A DNA stretch of 21,473 bases from CAZIHO01 sp964538875 (GTDB lineage: Bacteria > Pseudomonadota > Gammaproteobacteria > Chromatiales > Chromatiaceae): assembly GCA_964538875.1 (NCBI GenBank), contig CAZIHO010000057.1:1-21473 (forward strand), in the 5' to 3' direction. The translations under genes were made by a program, and so were the position numbers. Shown in pieces: positions 5,844 through 13,847 of the stretch (positions within the stretch are counted from its first letter, which is position 1; every line of letters starts with the position of its first letter). Below the pieces are notes generated by a model. That model was given only the letters and a program-made list of their open reading frames with translations. It had not been told where the DNA came from and searched no databases.

Positions 5844-7166
5844 ATGAATGACAGCAGGGGATCGAGGGGCTCAGCGCCGGGTTCCGGATGCCTAGCCGAA
5901 CCCGGGCTCATGGAGATCCGTGCGCTGCTCGCCGGAATGGACGAGACTGCCGCCCAGGACCCAGTGCAGCCGCTGCGCGACCAACTGCGGGGCCTATCAG
6001 CCCCGGAAATCGTGGCTATCTTGGAAGCGCTGGCACCTGGGGAGCGGCTCCAAGTTTGGCAGCAGGTCCAGGACCGGGCCGCAGCGATTGGGGACCTGCT
6101 GCCCGACCTGCTCCTGGACCAGTTGCGGGGCGGTGATCCAGGCGGCGGCCAGCCGGTGATTCGCGCCTTCGTGGCGCGGGACGGCCGCTTGGAGGAAGTC
6201 GAGGTCGCGGAGCCGGTGGACCTGGACCGGCTCCAGCCGGTCTGGATCGACCTCATCGCCCCCACTGAGGAAACCCGGGCCTGGATACAACGGGCATTGG
6301 GCTTTGCCCTGCCGAAGCCGGCGGATTTAACCCACTTGGAAGCTAGCGCCCGCTTCTATCGGGATGAGGCGGGCCGAACCCATCTCCACTCGGATTTCCT
6401 GGTGGACGGCGGCGAGGGATCGGGAAATCTGCCGGTGGCTCTGATCCTCCATCAGGACCTTCTGATTAGCGTCCGCTGCCGGGAACTGCCGGTGTTTCGT
6501 TTGCAGCGTGCCCGCGCCGGCACCCGTGCGGAGTCCCTGACCAGCGGCATGGATGTGTTGGTGGACCTGTACGCAGCAGATGTGGAATACGGGGCCCATG
6601 CCCTGGAAAGTGTCTACGGGGAACTGGACCGGACCGGCAAGCAGGTGCTGGCGTCCCAATGCAATGACCAGCAGGCGGCGGAAATCCTCGCCATCATTAC
6701 CCGGGCAGAACACATTAACGGTCAAACCCGCCGCTGTATGCTGGATACCCGCCGCGCCCTGACCTTCCTGCTGCGGGGCAAGCGGCTCACCGAAGCCCAG
6801 GATCGGGATCTGCGGGAGATTCTCAGGGACATCGAATCCCTGGACGGCCATACGGCCTTCCTGTTCAGCAAGATCGACTTTCTGATGAACGCCATCGACA
6901 GCACCATCAACATCAATCAAAGTCGCATCATCAAGAAGTTGACCGTACTAAACTTGATTTTCATGCCCATCAACCTGATTGCCGGCATGGGCGGCATGTC
7001 TGAATTTTCCATGATGACCCAGGCCGTCCCCTGGCCCATTGCCTATGCCGGGTTCGCCTTGACCATGCTGCTCATCGGTACTCTGACCTACCAGGGCGTG
7101 AAATTTTTCGAGCGCCGGGCGGGGAATGACCGGCAAGGGCGAAGGCTTGGCCGGCGTTCCGGATAG
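5844..7166 (+). CDS. CorA-family divalent-metal transporter with MgtE-N-like N-terminus
   Basis: The protein has 440 residues from ATG 5844; ATG 5910 is a possible alternative and neither has a strong ribosome-binding site. Residues about 44-95 are a helical repeat (LRGLSAPEIVAILEALAPGERLQVWQQV) resembling the N-terminal domain of MgtE magnesium channels. Residues about 105-360 are the CorA cytoplasmic funnel: the VWIDLIAPTEE strand, an alpha/beta part, then long helices ending in SKIDFLMNAIDSTININQSRIIKKL. TM1 (about 366-382) ends at GMGGMSEF, where classical CorA has GMN; TM2 is about 399-420 and the tail is basic. CorA proteins form pentameric channels for Mg2+/Co2+ (or Zn2+ in ZntB). The altered signature makes the ion uncertain. 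It converges on the LPS block. Confidence 0.88.
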   Translation: MNDSRGSRGSAPGSGCLAEPGLMEIRALLAGMDETAAQDPVQPLRDQLRGLSAPEIVAILEALAPGERLQVWQQVQDRAAAIGDLLPDLLLDQLRGGDPGGGQPVIRAFVARDGRLEEVEVAEPVDLDRLQPVWIDLIAPTEETRAWIQRALGFALPKPADLTHLEASARFYRDEAGRTHLHSDFLVDGGEGSGNLPVALILHQDLLISVRCRELPVFRLQRARAGTRAESLTSGMDVLVDLYAADVEYGAHALESVYGELDRTGKQVLASQCNDQQAAEILAIITRAEHINGQTRRCMLDTRRALTFLLRGKRLTEAQDRDLREILRDIESLDGHTAFLFSKIDFLMNAIDSTININQSRIIKKLTVLNLIFMPINLIAGMGGMSEFSMMTQAVPWPIAYAGFALTMLLIGTLTYQGVKFFERRAGNDRQGRRLGRRSG

Positions 7167-7220
7167 ATAAGCCGGTTCCAGCCCGCCGCCATGATTGACG
7201 CCCACCAGAGCGGAACCTGC

Positions 7221-7250
7221 ATCTGCCGATCACAAGGGCGATCAGCAGAT
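7221..7250. repeat. Inverted repeat between convergent genes
   Basis: ATCTGC-c-GATC (7221-7231) pairs with GATC-a-GCAGAT (7240-7250) around an 8-base loop. It lies in the 192-base gap between the CorA-type gene and the end of the LPS block. No U tract follows on either strand, so it may be a weak bidirectional terminator, an mRNA 3' stabiliser or a protein site. Confidence 0.5.
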
Positions 7251-7358
7251 GACGCGCAACGCTACCGTGCCTATTGGCGCCGGGATCCGGATCGCCTGAC
7301 GGTGCCCCTAGTTTCCAACCATCAACCCCAGCCGGTGTTTTGGCGGCTGAGATGCTCG

Positions 7359-8483
7359 CTAATCCGGATGCGCGGCTGACGCCGTTCCGGCAGCGGATCT
7401 GGCCAAGGCGGCATCCACGGCCTCGATCACCCGGTCACTGGTCAGTTGATCCAGGCAGCGGCTTCGACTGGTCAAGTGGTGGTCGCAGCCTTCCTCGTCG
7501 CAGGGCACGCAGTCGCCGGGACCCTGCACCAGGGTTACCGTGCCGACCCGCTGCACCCGGCCGGGGTTGGGAAACGGCGGCGCCGGGCTGGCATGGCCTT
7601 GGGGCCAGGGTGCCCATTTGACCTGGCTGGTGGGGCCGAACAGGGCCACGAGGGGCACGCCGCTGGCGGCGGCCAAATGGGTGATGGCGGTGTCCACGCC
7701 GACGAACAGGCGGGCGCGGCGGATCAGTTCGGCGGTTTGAGCCAGGTCTAGGCAGCCGGCCAGGTTGTCCAGGGGTAGAGGGCAGGGGGCTAGCAGTTGG
7801 TTCAGGTAGGCCAGTTCCGCCGGGTCGGGACCGCCGGTGATCACCAGCCGCAGGCCCCGTCCGGCCAGATGGCCGATCAGGTCCCGCCAGCCGGCCGGGT
7901 GCCAGCGTTTGTAATGGAACTTGGGGGTCGGGTGCAGCACCGCGAACGGGGTTTGTTGCGGGTCCCAACCCAACCGGGCGGCCAGGACCGGGAGCGCGCC
8001 GGGGTCCTGGGGCGGCACCAGTTCAGGATGGCGGGGAATGTCCAAACAGTCGGCCAGGCGCAGATATTGTTCCACCCGATGCAGGTGGCGGTTGTCCAGA
8101 GGCGTCCAGGCTTGGCTGAGCCAGCGTTTCCAGGGTAGGGCACCGGCGGGTTCCGGGACCAGGCCCACCCGCCGGGACGCAGTCAGCAAGCCCAGATAGT
8201 GGGGGCGGTCGCCGCTCAGGGCACACACCGCCAGGTCGAAGCGCCGGGTCCAGCGCCGGACCAGTTGCCAGTATTCGGCCCAACCGGGGCGTTCGGACAG
8301 GGTAATCACCTGGTCCAGGTCCGGATTGCCGGCCAAGGCACCCTCAGTGCCCCGGTAAACCAGGGCGGCCAGAAAAGCGTCCGGGTAGGCGGCGCGCAGG
8401 GAGCGCAGCAGGGGCGTCACCAGCAGCACGTCGCCGATGCGGCGGGTGAGAATCACCAGGATGCGCCGGGCCGGGATTTTCAC
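7359..8483 (-). CDS. Glycosyltransferase family 9 (heptosyltransferase-like)
   Basis: The protein has 374 residues with a GTG start at 8483, overlapping the stop of the preceding GT2 gene by 4 nt (GTGA). It has the two-Rossmann GT-B fold of ADP-heptose:LPS heptosyltransferases. The N-terminal RILVILTRRIGDVLLVTPLLRSLRAAYPDA carries the family's GD dipeptide. The C-terminal FVGVDTAITHLAAASGVPLVALFGPTS is the donor-binding signature. A late CVPCDEEGC...CL cysteine pattern is common in WaaQ/heptosyltransferase III-like members. It would add a sugar, probably heptose, to the LPS inner core at the inner face of the cytoplasmic membrane. It is the last gene of the block and the third GT9 enzyme in it after waaF and waaC, so a branch heptose (WaaQ-type) is likely but unproven. 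Confidence 0.9.
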   Translation of the reverse strand: MKIPARRILVILTRRIGDVLLVTPLLRSLRAAYPDAFLAALVYRGTEGALAGNPDLDQVITLSERPGWAEYWQLVRRWTRRFDLAVCALSGDRPHYLGLLTASRRVGLVPEPAGALPWKRWLSQAWTPLDNRHLHRVEQYLRLADCLDIPRHPELVPPQDPGALPVLAARLGWDPQQTPFAVLHPTPKFHYKRWHPAGWRDLIGHLAGRGLRLVITGGPDPAELAYLNQLLAPCPLPLDNLAGCLDLAQTAELIRRARLFVGVDTAITHLAAASGVPLVALFGPTSQVKWAPWPQGHASPAPPFPNPGRVQRVGTVTLVQGPGDCVPCDEEGCDHHLTSRSRCLDQLTSDRVIEAVDAALARSAAGTASAAHPD

Positions 8484-9307
8484 GGCAAATGGCGATCCAC
8501 GCCGGTCAGGGCGCGCACCTGCCCGGTCTTCTGGACTTGGAGCAGGCGCGCTAGGTTGGTGGCGCCTCGGTCCCTGGCCTGTTCCGGGTGCCAGAGGTGC
8601 AGCACGCCGGTGGCGTGGCGGCCGTCCAGACGGGCCACGCCGGTCTTGAGCAGCCGGATCACCAGGTCCGAGTCCTCGTAACCCCAGCCTTGATAGCGCT
8701 CATCGAAGCCATTGACGGTCAGGAAGTCCGCCCGCCAAAGCCCCAGGTTGCAGGTGCGGGCCCCTTGCCAGCGGTCCGGCTGGAGCCGTCGCCACCAGCG
8801 GCCCGGCAGGTAGACCAGAGGCAGCAGCCGGTTGGCTTGGTGGCGCCAGCGGGCGCCGAGCCAGCGGGCCGGACCCCAGTGGCTGATGGCCAGGCGATCC
8901 GGGTCGGCCAGCAGCGTCTGGGTCAACCCAGCGCTGAGCAGTACCCGGTTGCCGGCCACCAGCCAGCCGGGTTGGGCCAAGGCCCGGTGGCGACGGATAA
9001 AGCCGGGCCGGGTCAGGCAGTCGCCATCCAGGAATACCAGATAGGCGCCCCTGGCCAGGGCTGCGGCCCGGTTGCGGATTTCCGCCGCCCGGAAGCCCTG
9101 GTCCGGATGCCAGACGTGGTGCGGATTCAAACGGCCCGGCCCCTGGAAGCGGGCGATCAGGTCCGCCGTGTCCGGCCCGGAGCCGTCGTCCGCCACCAGC
9201 ACCTCGAAATCCCGGTCATCCTGCCGCTCCAGGCTGGCCAGCACCAGTTGGAGCGCCTGGGGCCAGTTATAAGTAGTGAGGATCAGGGACAGGCTGGGCG
9301 CGCTCAC
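8480..9307 (-). CDS. Glycosyltransferase family 2
   Basis: The protein has 275 residues. GTG 9307 is chosen because it overlaps the ligase stop as GTGA and begins immediately before the domain (SAPSLSLILTTYNW). The earlier frame start would lie inside the ligase gene. Seen are the GT-A nucleotide-binding motif ADDGS (39-43), the DXD-type FLDGD (92-96) that holds the metal and sugar nucleotide, and GYEDSDL (about 209-215). The last is the galactosyltransferase-type C-terminal motif carrying the probable catalytic base. The enzyme would transfer a sugar to the LPS core or another envelope glycan from the cytoplasmic side. The sugar cannot be predicted. Both ends are fused by 4-nt overlaps to LPS genes, which supports an LPS role. 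Confidence 0.9.
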   Translation of the reverse strand: MSAPSLSLILTTYNWPQALQLVLASLERQDDRDFEVLVADDGSGPDTADLIARFQGPGRLNPHHVWHPDQGFRAAEIRNRAAALARGAYLVFLDGDCLTRPGFIRRHRALAQPGWLVAGNRVLLSAGLTQTLLADPDRLAISHWGPARWLGARWRHQANRLLPLVYLPGRWWRRLQPDRWQGARTCNLGLWRADFLTVNGFDERYQGWGYEDSDLVIRLLKTGVARLDGRHATGVLHLWHPEQARDRGATNLARLLQVQKTGQVRALTGVDRHLP

Positions 9308-10494
9308 GGGGCTGGGGGCTCCGGTTGGAGCAGGGGCGCGTACAGGACCGCGCTCAGGAACGCCCACAGGTGACCTTCGGTGTGGTCATACAGAAAGCTG
9401 TTGAACAGGCAGCCCACCGCCATGGTAGCCACCAGAGCCTGGGCCAGGGCCCGTTGCTGCGGCGCTAAGCGGTCCGCGCAGCGCCATTGGGCCAGCAGCA
9501 GCCAGATAAATAGCCCCATGCCGGTTAGGCCGCCGGTCACTCCCAGGCGCAGGAACTCATTGTGGGGGTTGCTGGTCGGCGGGTCGGCGGCGCCCCGGGG
9601 CGCCACCCAGTCCTGGTAAGCGCTGCTGAAGGCGCCGGTGCCGAAGCCCAGCAGGGGGCGTTCCAGCACTAGGTCCAGGCTGTTCTTGAGGTAACGGATA
9701 CGCAGCGCCGAAGAGGTCAGTTCCCCCTGGGCGGAGGACTCCTGCTCCACCTCCTGGAGCCGCTCCCGAACGATGTCGGAGCCCAGGTACAGGCTACCCG
9801 CCAACAGCGCCGCCGCCAGGATCCCGGCGGCCAAGCCCCGCCAGCGGTAGCGTTGGAACAGCAGCAACACCAGCAGCACCAGGAACACCAGATGGCCGGT
9901 GCGACCACCCACCAGAAAGAAAATATCGTAGGCCATGAGCGCCAGAGGCAGGGCCCACCAAAAGCGTCGCGGGCCGCCATCCAGCAGACGCAGGGCGGTC
10001 CAGTAAGCGGTCAGGGCCATGAGGGTGTTCTGGGTGATGCGATTCTTGAAGATGACGAATTCGCCGGCGGTTTTGCCCAACTCCGGCGCCCAGCCCCAGG
10101 CTTTGGCCAGGGACAGGAGCAGGGTCAGGTACATGGCGGCCAGGAAGGCATACAGGGCCCAGCGCTGCCAGCGGGCGTCCAGGAATAGGGGCAACAGCAG
10201 CAGCAGGTAGAGGAGTTCCCGGTACTTGCGCACATCGTCCAGGGCCTGACTCCAATCCGCCGGACCATGCAGGCAGCCCACCAGCAGCCAGGCGAATAGG
10301 GCCAGCGCCGGCCCGGCCAGGGGATGGGCCAGCAGCGCCCGCCACTGGCTGCGGTAAGTTCCGGTCAGCAGTCCGGTCAGGAAAGCCAAGCCCAGGAGCG
10401 CGCTGGCGCCGCCCACGGAAGTGGGAATGGCCAGCCCGGCGGCGGCCAGCGTCAGGCCCAGGGGGCGCTGCTTGATCCAGGTCCAGGCGTTCAT
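9304..10494 (-). CDS. waaL: O-antigen ligase / polymerase family membrane protein
   Basis: The protein has 396 residues. ATG 10494 overlaps the waaC stop as ATGA. It is very hydrophobic, with roughly ten or more membrane helices. A large periplasmic loop in the second half carries LLGFGTGAFSSAYQDW and NPHNEFLRLGVTGG. H311 in NPHNEF matches the conserved histidine essential in WaaL ligases; an upstream GGRTG fits the conserved arginine region. This is the Wzy_C/O-antigen-ligase family, which either joins undecaprenyl-linked O-antigen to lipid A-core (WaaL) or polymerises O-units (Wzy). Sequence alone separates these poorly. The position inside a waaF-waaC unit favours the ligase. No O-antigen synthesis cluster lies in the window. 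Confidence 0.85.
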   Translation of the reverse strand: MNAWTWIKQRPLGLTLAAAGLAIPTSVGGASALLGLAFLTGLLTGTYRSQWRALLAHPLAGPALALFAWLLVGCLHGPADWSQALDDVRKYRELLYLLLLLPLFLDARWQRWALYAFLAAMYLTLLLSLAKAWGWAPELGKTAGEFVIFKNRITQNTLMALTAYWTALRLLDGGPRRFWWALPLALMAYDIFFLVGGRTGHLVFLVLLVLLLFQRYRWRGLAAGILAAALLAGSLYLGSDIVRERLQEVEQESSAQGELTSSALRIRYLKNSLDLVLERPLLGFGTGAFSSAYQDWVAPRGAADPPTSNPHNEFLRLGVTGGLTGMGLFIWLLLAQWRCADRLAPQQRALAQALVATMAVGCLFNSFLYDHTEGHLWAFLSAVLYAPLLQPEPPAP

Positions 10495-11522
10495 GGCCAG
10501 GTGCCGCCCAGCAGTTGGCTGAGTTCTTCCCACACCTGTTCCGGCGGCAGGGCGCCGAAACAGGCGGGCAGGACCTGACTGTCGCCATCGAAGTGGCAGT
10601 CCCGCCGCAGACAGGGGGCGCAGGGAAATTGGGCTTCCAGGTTACGTTGCGCGGGACCCAGGGCGCCGGTGCGGTCCACCCGGGTGGGGCCATACAGGGA
10701 GACGCTGGGCACGCCGAACGCGGCGGCCAGGTGGATCAGGCCGGTGTCCACGCCCACCACCGCGCTGGCGCCGGCCAGGCGCCGGGCCAGCCCAGCGAGG
10801 GAGTCCCGCTCCAGCAATTCCCCCGCTTCCGCCCAGCGCAGCACCCGTTCGGCCTGGAGGCGGTCATCCGGCGAGTCCCAGGGGAAACAGGCGCGCAGGC
10901 CGGCCTGGTCGAGCCGCTGGGTGAGTTCTGCCCAATAGATATCCGGCCAGCGCTTGCTGGGCCAGGTGGTGCCGTGCAGCAGAATGACGTAGGGCCGTTC
11001 CGGCGGGTCCAGGGGCGGCGGGCGGCGAATGCCATAATCCGGCGGACCGGCGGGAACCGGGTAGCCCAATTCCGCCGCAAACAGGCGCCGCACCCGTTCG
11101 ATGGCGTGGAGATTCTTGGCCACCTGGTGGCGGCGCTGATAGGTCCAACTCACCCAGGGGTCCCGGGCCGAGTGGCGGTCATAGCCGGCGCTGGGCCCCC
11201 GGGCCAGGGCGGCCACCCAGGCGCTCTTGAACAACAGGCCCTGGGCGTCGATGACCCGGTCGTAGCTGCGGGCCCGCAGGTGCGCCAGAAAGGCGCGAAT
11301 TTCCCCGCGCCGCCAAGCCCGCCGCCAATCCCGGCGCCAGCGGCGCAGGGCGATGGGGATCACCTCCGCCACCGCCGGATGCCAACTGGGCAGGTCCGCG
11401 AAGCCTTCCTCCGCCACCCAGTCGAATTGGATGCCGGGTAGCGCCTGGGCCGCGTCGGTGAGGGCCGGCAGGCTATGCACCAAATCCCCCAGAGACGAGG
11501 TTTTCACTAGCAGCACCCTCAT
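10491..11522 (-). CDS. waaC: Lipopolysaccharide heptosyltransferase I
   Basis: The protein has 343 residues. ATG 11522 overlaps the waaF stop (ATGA) and places VLLVKTSSLGDLVHSLPAL at the N-terminus, as in other WaaC proteins, with the catalytic-type aspartate at D13. The C-terminal GT-B domain shows VVGVDTGLIHLAAAFGVPSVSLYGPT, where ADP-heptose binds. CAPCLRRDCHFDG is a late cysteine motif usual for the family. WaaC transfers the first L,D-heptose onto Kdo2-lipid A at the cytoplasmic face of the inner membrane. It follows waaF directly, the order known from pseudomonads and relatives. Length is normal (E. coli 319). A GC-rich, Arg-rich stretch (RRWRRDWRRAWRRGE, about 80-95) is a charged insertion that may help membrane association. 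Confidence 0.93.
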   Translation of the reverse strand: MRVLLVKTSSLGDLVHSLPALTDAAQALPGIQFDWVAEEGFADLPSWHPAVAEVIPIALRRWRRDWRRAWRRGEIRAFLAHLRARSYDRVIDAQGLLFKSAWVAALARGPSAGYDRHSARDPWVSWTYQRRHQVAKNLHAIERVRRLFAAELGYPVPAGPPDYGIRRPPPLDPPERPYVILLHGTTWPSKRWPDIYWAELTQRLDQAGLRACFPWDSPDDRLQAERVLRWAEAGELLERDSLAGLARRLAGASAVVGVDTGLIHLAAAFGVPSVSLYGPTRVDRTGALGPAQRNLEAQFPCAPCLRRDCHFDGDSQVLPACFGALPPEQVWEELSQLLGGTWP

Positions 11523-12559
11523 GACAGCAGGCCTTCCAGCGCCGTCACCACCCGCTGGACCGGCAACTGGACCAGGCAATCCAGGTGGCCCAGGGGACAG
11601 GTGCGTTGAAAGCAGGGCCGGCACGGCAGATCCAGCGCCACCACCGCCTGACGCCGGCCCAGGGGCGGCGTGTGGCCCGGATCCGTGGAGCCGAACAGGG
11701 CCACCAGGGGCCGGTCCAGGGCGGCGGCCACGTGCATCAGGCCGGAGTCGTTGCTCACCACCAGATCCGCCAGGGACAGCAAATCCACCGCCTCCCCTAG
11801 GCTGGTACGCCCGGCCAGGTTGGTACAGAGGCCGCCGGATACTTGGTCGAGGGTCGCGCAGTCGGGCTGGTCCTGGGGCGAGCCGAATAGCCAGACTTGC
11901 CAGCCCTGCGGGTGCAGGATGCGGGCCAGTTCGCCGTAATGTTCCGGCGGCCAGCGTTTGGCGGGGCCGAATTCGGCGCCGGGACAGAGGGCCAGCAGAC
12001 GGCGGGCCGGGTCCCGGCGCAGCCCCAGCCGTTGCATGGCGCGCTGGGCCGCATCGGGATCGACCCGTAGCCGTGGGCGGGGCAGGGTATCCAAGCCGGG
12101 CACCGGCGCGTTGCGGTCCAAAGCTAGGGCCACGAAGCGTTGCACCGTGGTGGGCAACTGGCGGGGATCGAGCTGGCGCAGGTCATTGAGCAGGCCCCAG
12201 CGCATTTCGCCCCGCCAGCCGGTGCGGCGCGGGATCTTGGCCCACCAGGGCACCAAGGCGGATTTCCAACTGTTCGGCAGCAGAATGGCTTGGTCATAGC
12301 CGGCCAGGGCCAGTTGCCGGGCCAGACGTCGGCGGGTGCCCAGGTCCAGGCGGCCATGGCTCACCGGTAACGGGATGCCCCTTTCGACTTCCGGCATCCG
12401 CTCAACCAGGGGCAGCAAGCCCGCCGGCGCCAGGACGTGGAGTTGCGGCGCCGGGGTCTGTCGCTTGAGGGTCAACAAGAGGCTTTGGGCCATGACCAGG
12501 TCCCCTACCCAGGCGGGACCCACCACCAGGATCCGGGGCCCGGCGGGCGCCGCGTCCAT
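11519..12559 (-). CDS. waaF: Lipopolysaccharide heptosyltransferase II
   Basis: The protein has 346 residues from ATG 12559, which lies 35 nt after the zinc-finger gene. The much longer open frame runs backwards across that gene and is rejected. The N-terminal ILVVGPAWVGDLVMAQSLLLTLKR is diagnostic of WaaF ('lvigPsWvGDmvmaqsL'). CPGAEFGPAKRWPPEHYGELA is the conserved inter-domain motif. VSNDSGLMHVAAALDRPLVALFGSTDPGHTPPLG is the donor site, and CRPCFQRTCPLGHLDCL is the characteristic C-terminal cysteine motif. WaaF adds the second heptose of the LPS inner core. All key motifs are intact and the length is normal. Its stop overlaps the waaC start by 4 nt. Confidence 0.95.
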   Translation of the reverse strand: MDAAPAGPRILVVGPAWVGDLVMAQSLLLTLKRQTPAPQLHVLAPAGLLPLVERMPEVERGIPLPVSHGRLDLGTRRRLARQLALAGYDQAILLPNSWKSALVPWWAKIPRRTGWRGEMRWGLLNDLRQLDPRQLPTTVQRFVALALDRNAPVPGLDTLPRPRLRVDPDAAQRAMQRLGLRRDPARRLLALCPGAEFGPAKRWPPEHYGELARILHPQGWQVWLFGSPQDQPDCATLDQVSGGLCTNLAGRTSLGEAVDLLSLADLVVSNDSGLMHVAAALDRPLVALFGSTDPGHTPPLGRRQAVVALDLPCRPCFQRTCPLGHLDCLVQLPVQRVVTALEGLLS

Positions 12560-12594
12560 GATCCCGGCCGAGGGGTAGAGCGGGCTGGCGCCGG

Positions 12595-12786
12595 TCAGTC
12601 TTCCAACTGGTAGCGGGTGCCGCAGTAGGGGCAACCGACGCTGCGGGCCTGGCTCAGGGTCAGATAGACCCGGGGATGTTGATTCCAGACTTGGTCGCCG
12701 CCCCGCGGGCAGCACAGGGGCAGGTCCGCCCGGCTGATCTTGACCAGGGGGGGCTGGGGCTTGGCTTGGGCTTGATGCTCGGACAT
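12595..12786 (-). CDS. Small CHCC-type zinc-finger protein
   Basis: The protein has 63 residues. ATG 12786 is preceded by AGGAGA at ideal spacing; the longer frame upstream would overlap the ilvE end and is not needed. The C-terminal 40 residues contain LCCPRGGDQVWNQHPRVYLTLSQARSVGCPYCGTRYQL. This is the zf-CHCC fold (C, H, C-x2-C ligands), related to the zinc subunit of mitochondrial complex I. Bacterial copies are short, of unknown function, and often sit beside ilvE and waaF. Here the gene lies 32 nt after ilvE and 35 nt before waaF, presumably on one transcript. Either cysteine of the CC pair could be the first ligand. Confidence 0.87.
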   Translation of the reverse strand: MSEHQAQAKPQPPLVKISRADLPLCCPRGGDQVWNQHPRVYLTLSQARSVGCPYCGTRYQLED

Positions 12787-12818
12787 GGAATTTCTCCTGG
12801 GCTGGGTGGCGAGCGTCG

Positions 12819-13742
12819 CTAGACGAAGGCCAACCAATCGGGATGGCTGGCCAGGCGGCCATGCACCTGATCGAAATAGAGGCTTTGCAGCCGCTCGGTG
12901 ATGGGACCCCTGGACCCGGCGCCGATGGTGCGGCCGTCCACTTCCCGGATCGGCGTCACTTCGGCGGCGGTGCCGGTGAAGAAGGCCTCGTCGGAAATAT
13001 AGACCTCATCCCGGGTAATGCGTTTTTCCACCACCCGCAGTCCCAGCTCGTCCGCCAGGGTCATGATGGTGCGGCGGGTGATGCCGTCCAGGGAGGAGGT
13101 GAGGTCCGGGGTGTAGATGACCCCGTCCCGGACGATGAAGATGTTCTCGCCACTGCCTTCCATGACGTAGCCTTCCGCGTCCAGCATCAGGGCTTCGTCA
13201 TAGCCGTCCCGCAGGGCTTCCTGGAGAGCCAGCATGGAATTCAGGTAATTGCCATTGGCCTTGGCCCGGCACATGGTGATGTTGACGTGGTGGCGGGTGA
13301 AGGAACTGACCCGCACCCGGATGCCGTTACGCATGTTGTCTTCGCCCAGGTAGGCGCCCCATTCCCAGGCCGCCACCATGCAATGGACTTGCAGATTGTC
13401 GGCGCGCAGCCCCATGCCCTCGGAGCCCAGGAAGCACATGGGCCGCAGGTAGGCGGATTTGAGTCCGTTCTCCCGCACCGCCGCCCGCTGGGCCTCGTTG
13501 AGGGTGGCCCGGTCGAAGGGCATGTTCATGCCCAGGATGTGGGCGGAACGGAACAGCCGTTCGGTGTGATCCTCCAGGCGGAAAATGGCGGCGCCCCGGT
13601 CGGTTTGGTAGGCACGGACGCCCTCGAATACCCCCATGCCATAGTGCAGGGTATGGGTCAGCACATGCACCTTGGCCTCGCGCCAGGGTGTCATGACCCC
13701 GTCCAGCCAGATGAGTCCGTCGCGGTCCGACATGGTCGCCAT
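12819..13742 (-). CDS. ilvE: Branched-chain amino-acid aminotransferase
   Basis: The protein has 307 residues from ATG 13742 with AAGGGG 7 nt upstream; an ATG three codons later is a weaker alternative. It is a fold-type IV PLP enzyme. Visible are HTLHYGMGVFEGVRAY (30-45), RLFRSAHI, and CRAKANGNYLNSMLA with the PLP lysine at K161. YVMEGSGENIFIV (192-204) and DGITRRTIMTLA (219-230) follow, then EVYISDEAFFTGTAAEVTPI. IlvE performs the last, reversible step of leucine, isoleucine and valine synthesis with glutamate as amino donor, in the cytoplasm. Length and motifs match the class exactly. It follows glnE after 105 nt that include a hairpin, and precedes the zinc-finger and waaF genes. Confidence 0.96.
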   Translation of the reverse strand: MATMSDRDGLIWLDGVMTPWREAKVHVLTHTLHYGMGVFEGVRAYQTDRGAAIFRLEDHTERLFRSAHILGMNMPFDRATLNEAQRAAVRENGLKSAYLRPMCFLGSEGMGLRADNLQVHCMVAAWEWGAYLGEDNMRNGIRVRVSSFTRHHVNITMCRAKANGNYLNSMLALQEALRDGYDEALMLDAEGYVMEGSGENIFIVRDGVIYTPDLTSSLDGITRRTIMTLADELGLRVVEKRITRDEVYISDEAFFTGTAAEVTPIREVDGRTIGAGSRGPITERLQSLYFDQVHGRLASHPDWLAFV

Positions 13743-13809
13743 CAGCAGTCCCCTTCGCGGGCGATGTCCCGCCTGGTAGTGGGCATCCGAATACCTGGGC
13801 GCTCGGCCC

Positions 13810-13839
13810 GCGCACGGAGGGATGCCGCTCCCCGTGCGC
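13810..13839 (-). other. Intercistronic hairpin between glnE and ilvE
   Basis: GCGCACGG (13810-13817) is the exact reverse complement of CCGTGCGC (13832-13839). The loop has 14 bases and can pair further (GGAG with CTCC in an alternative register). It sits just after the glnE stop. There is no U tract, so it may be a partial terminator or a processing or stability element that sets glnE and ilvE expression apart. Confidence 0.45.
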
Positions 13840-13847
13840 CGGTGGTC

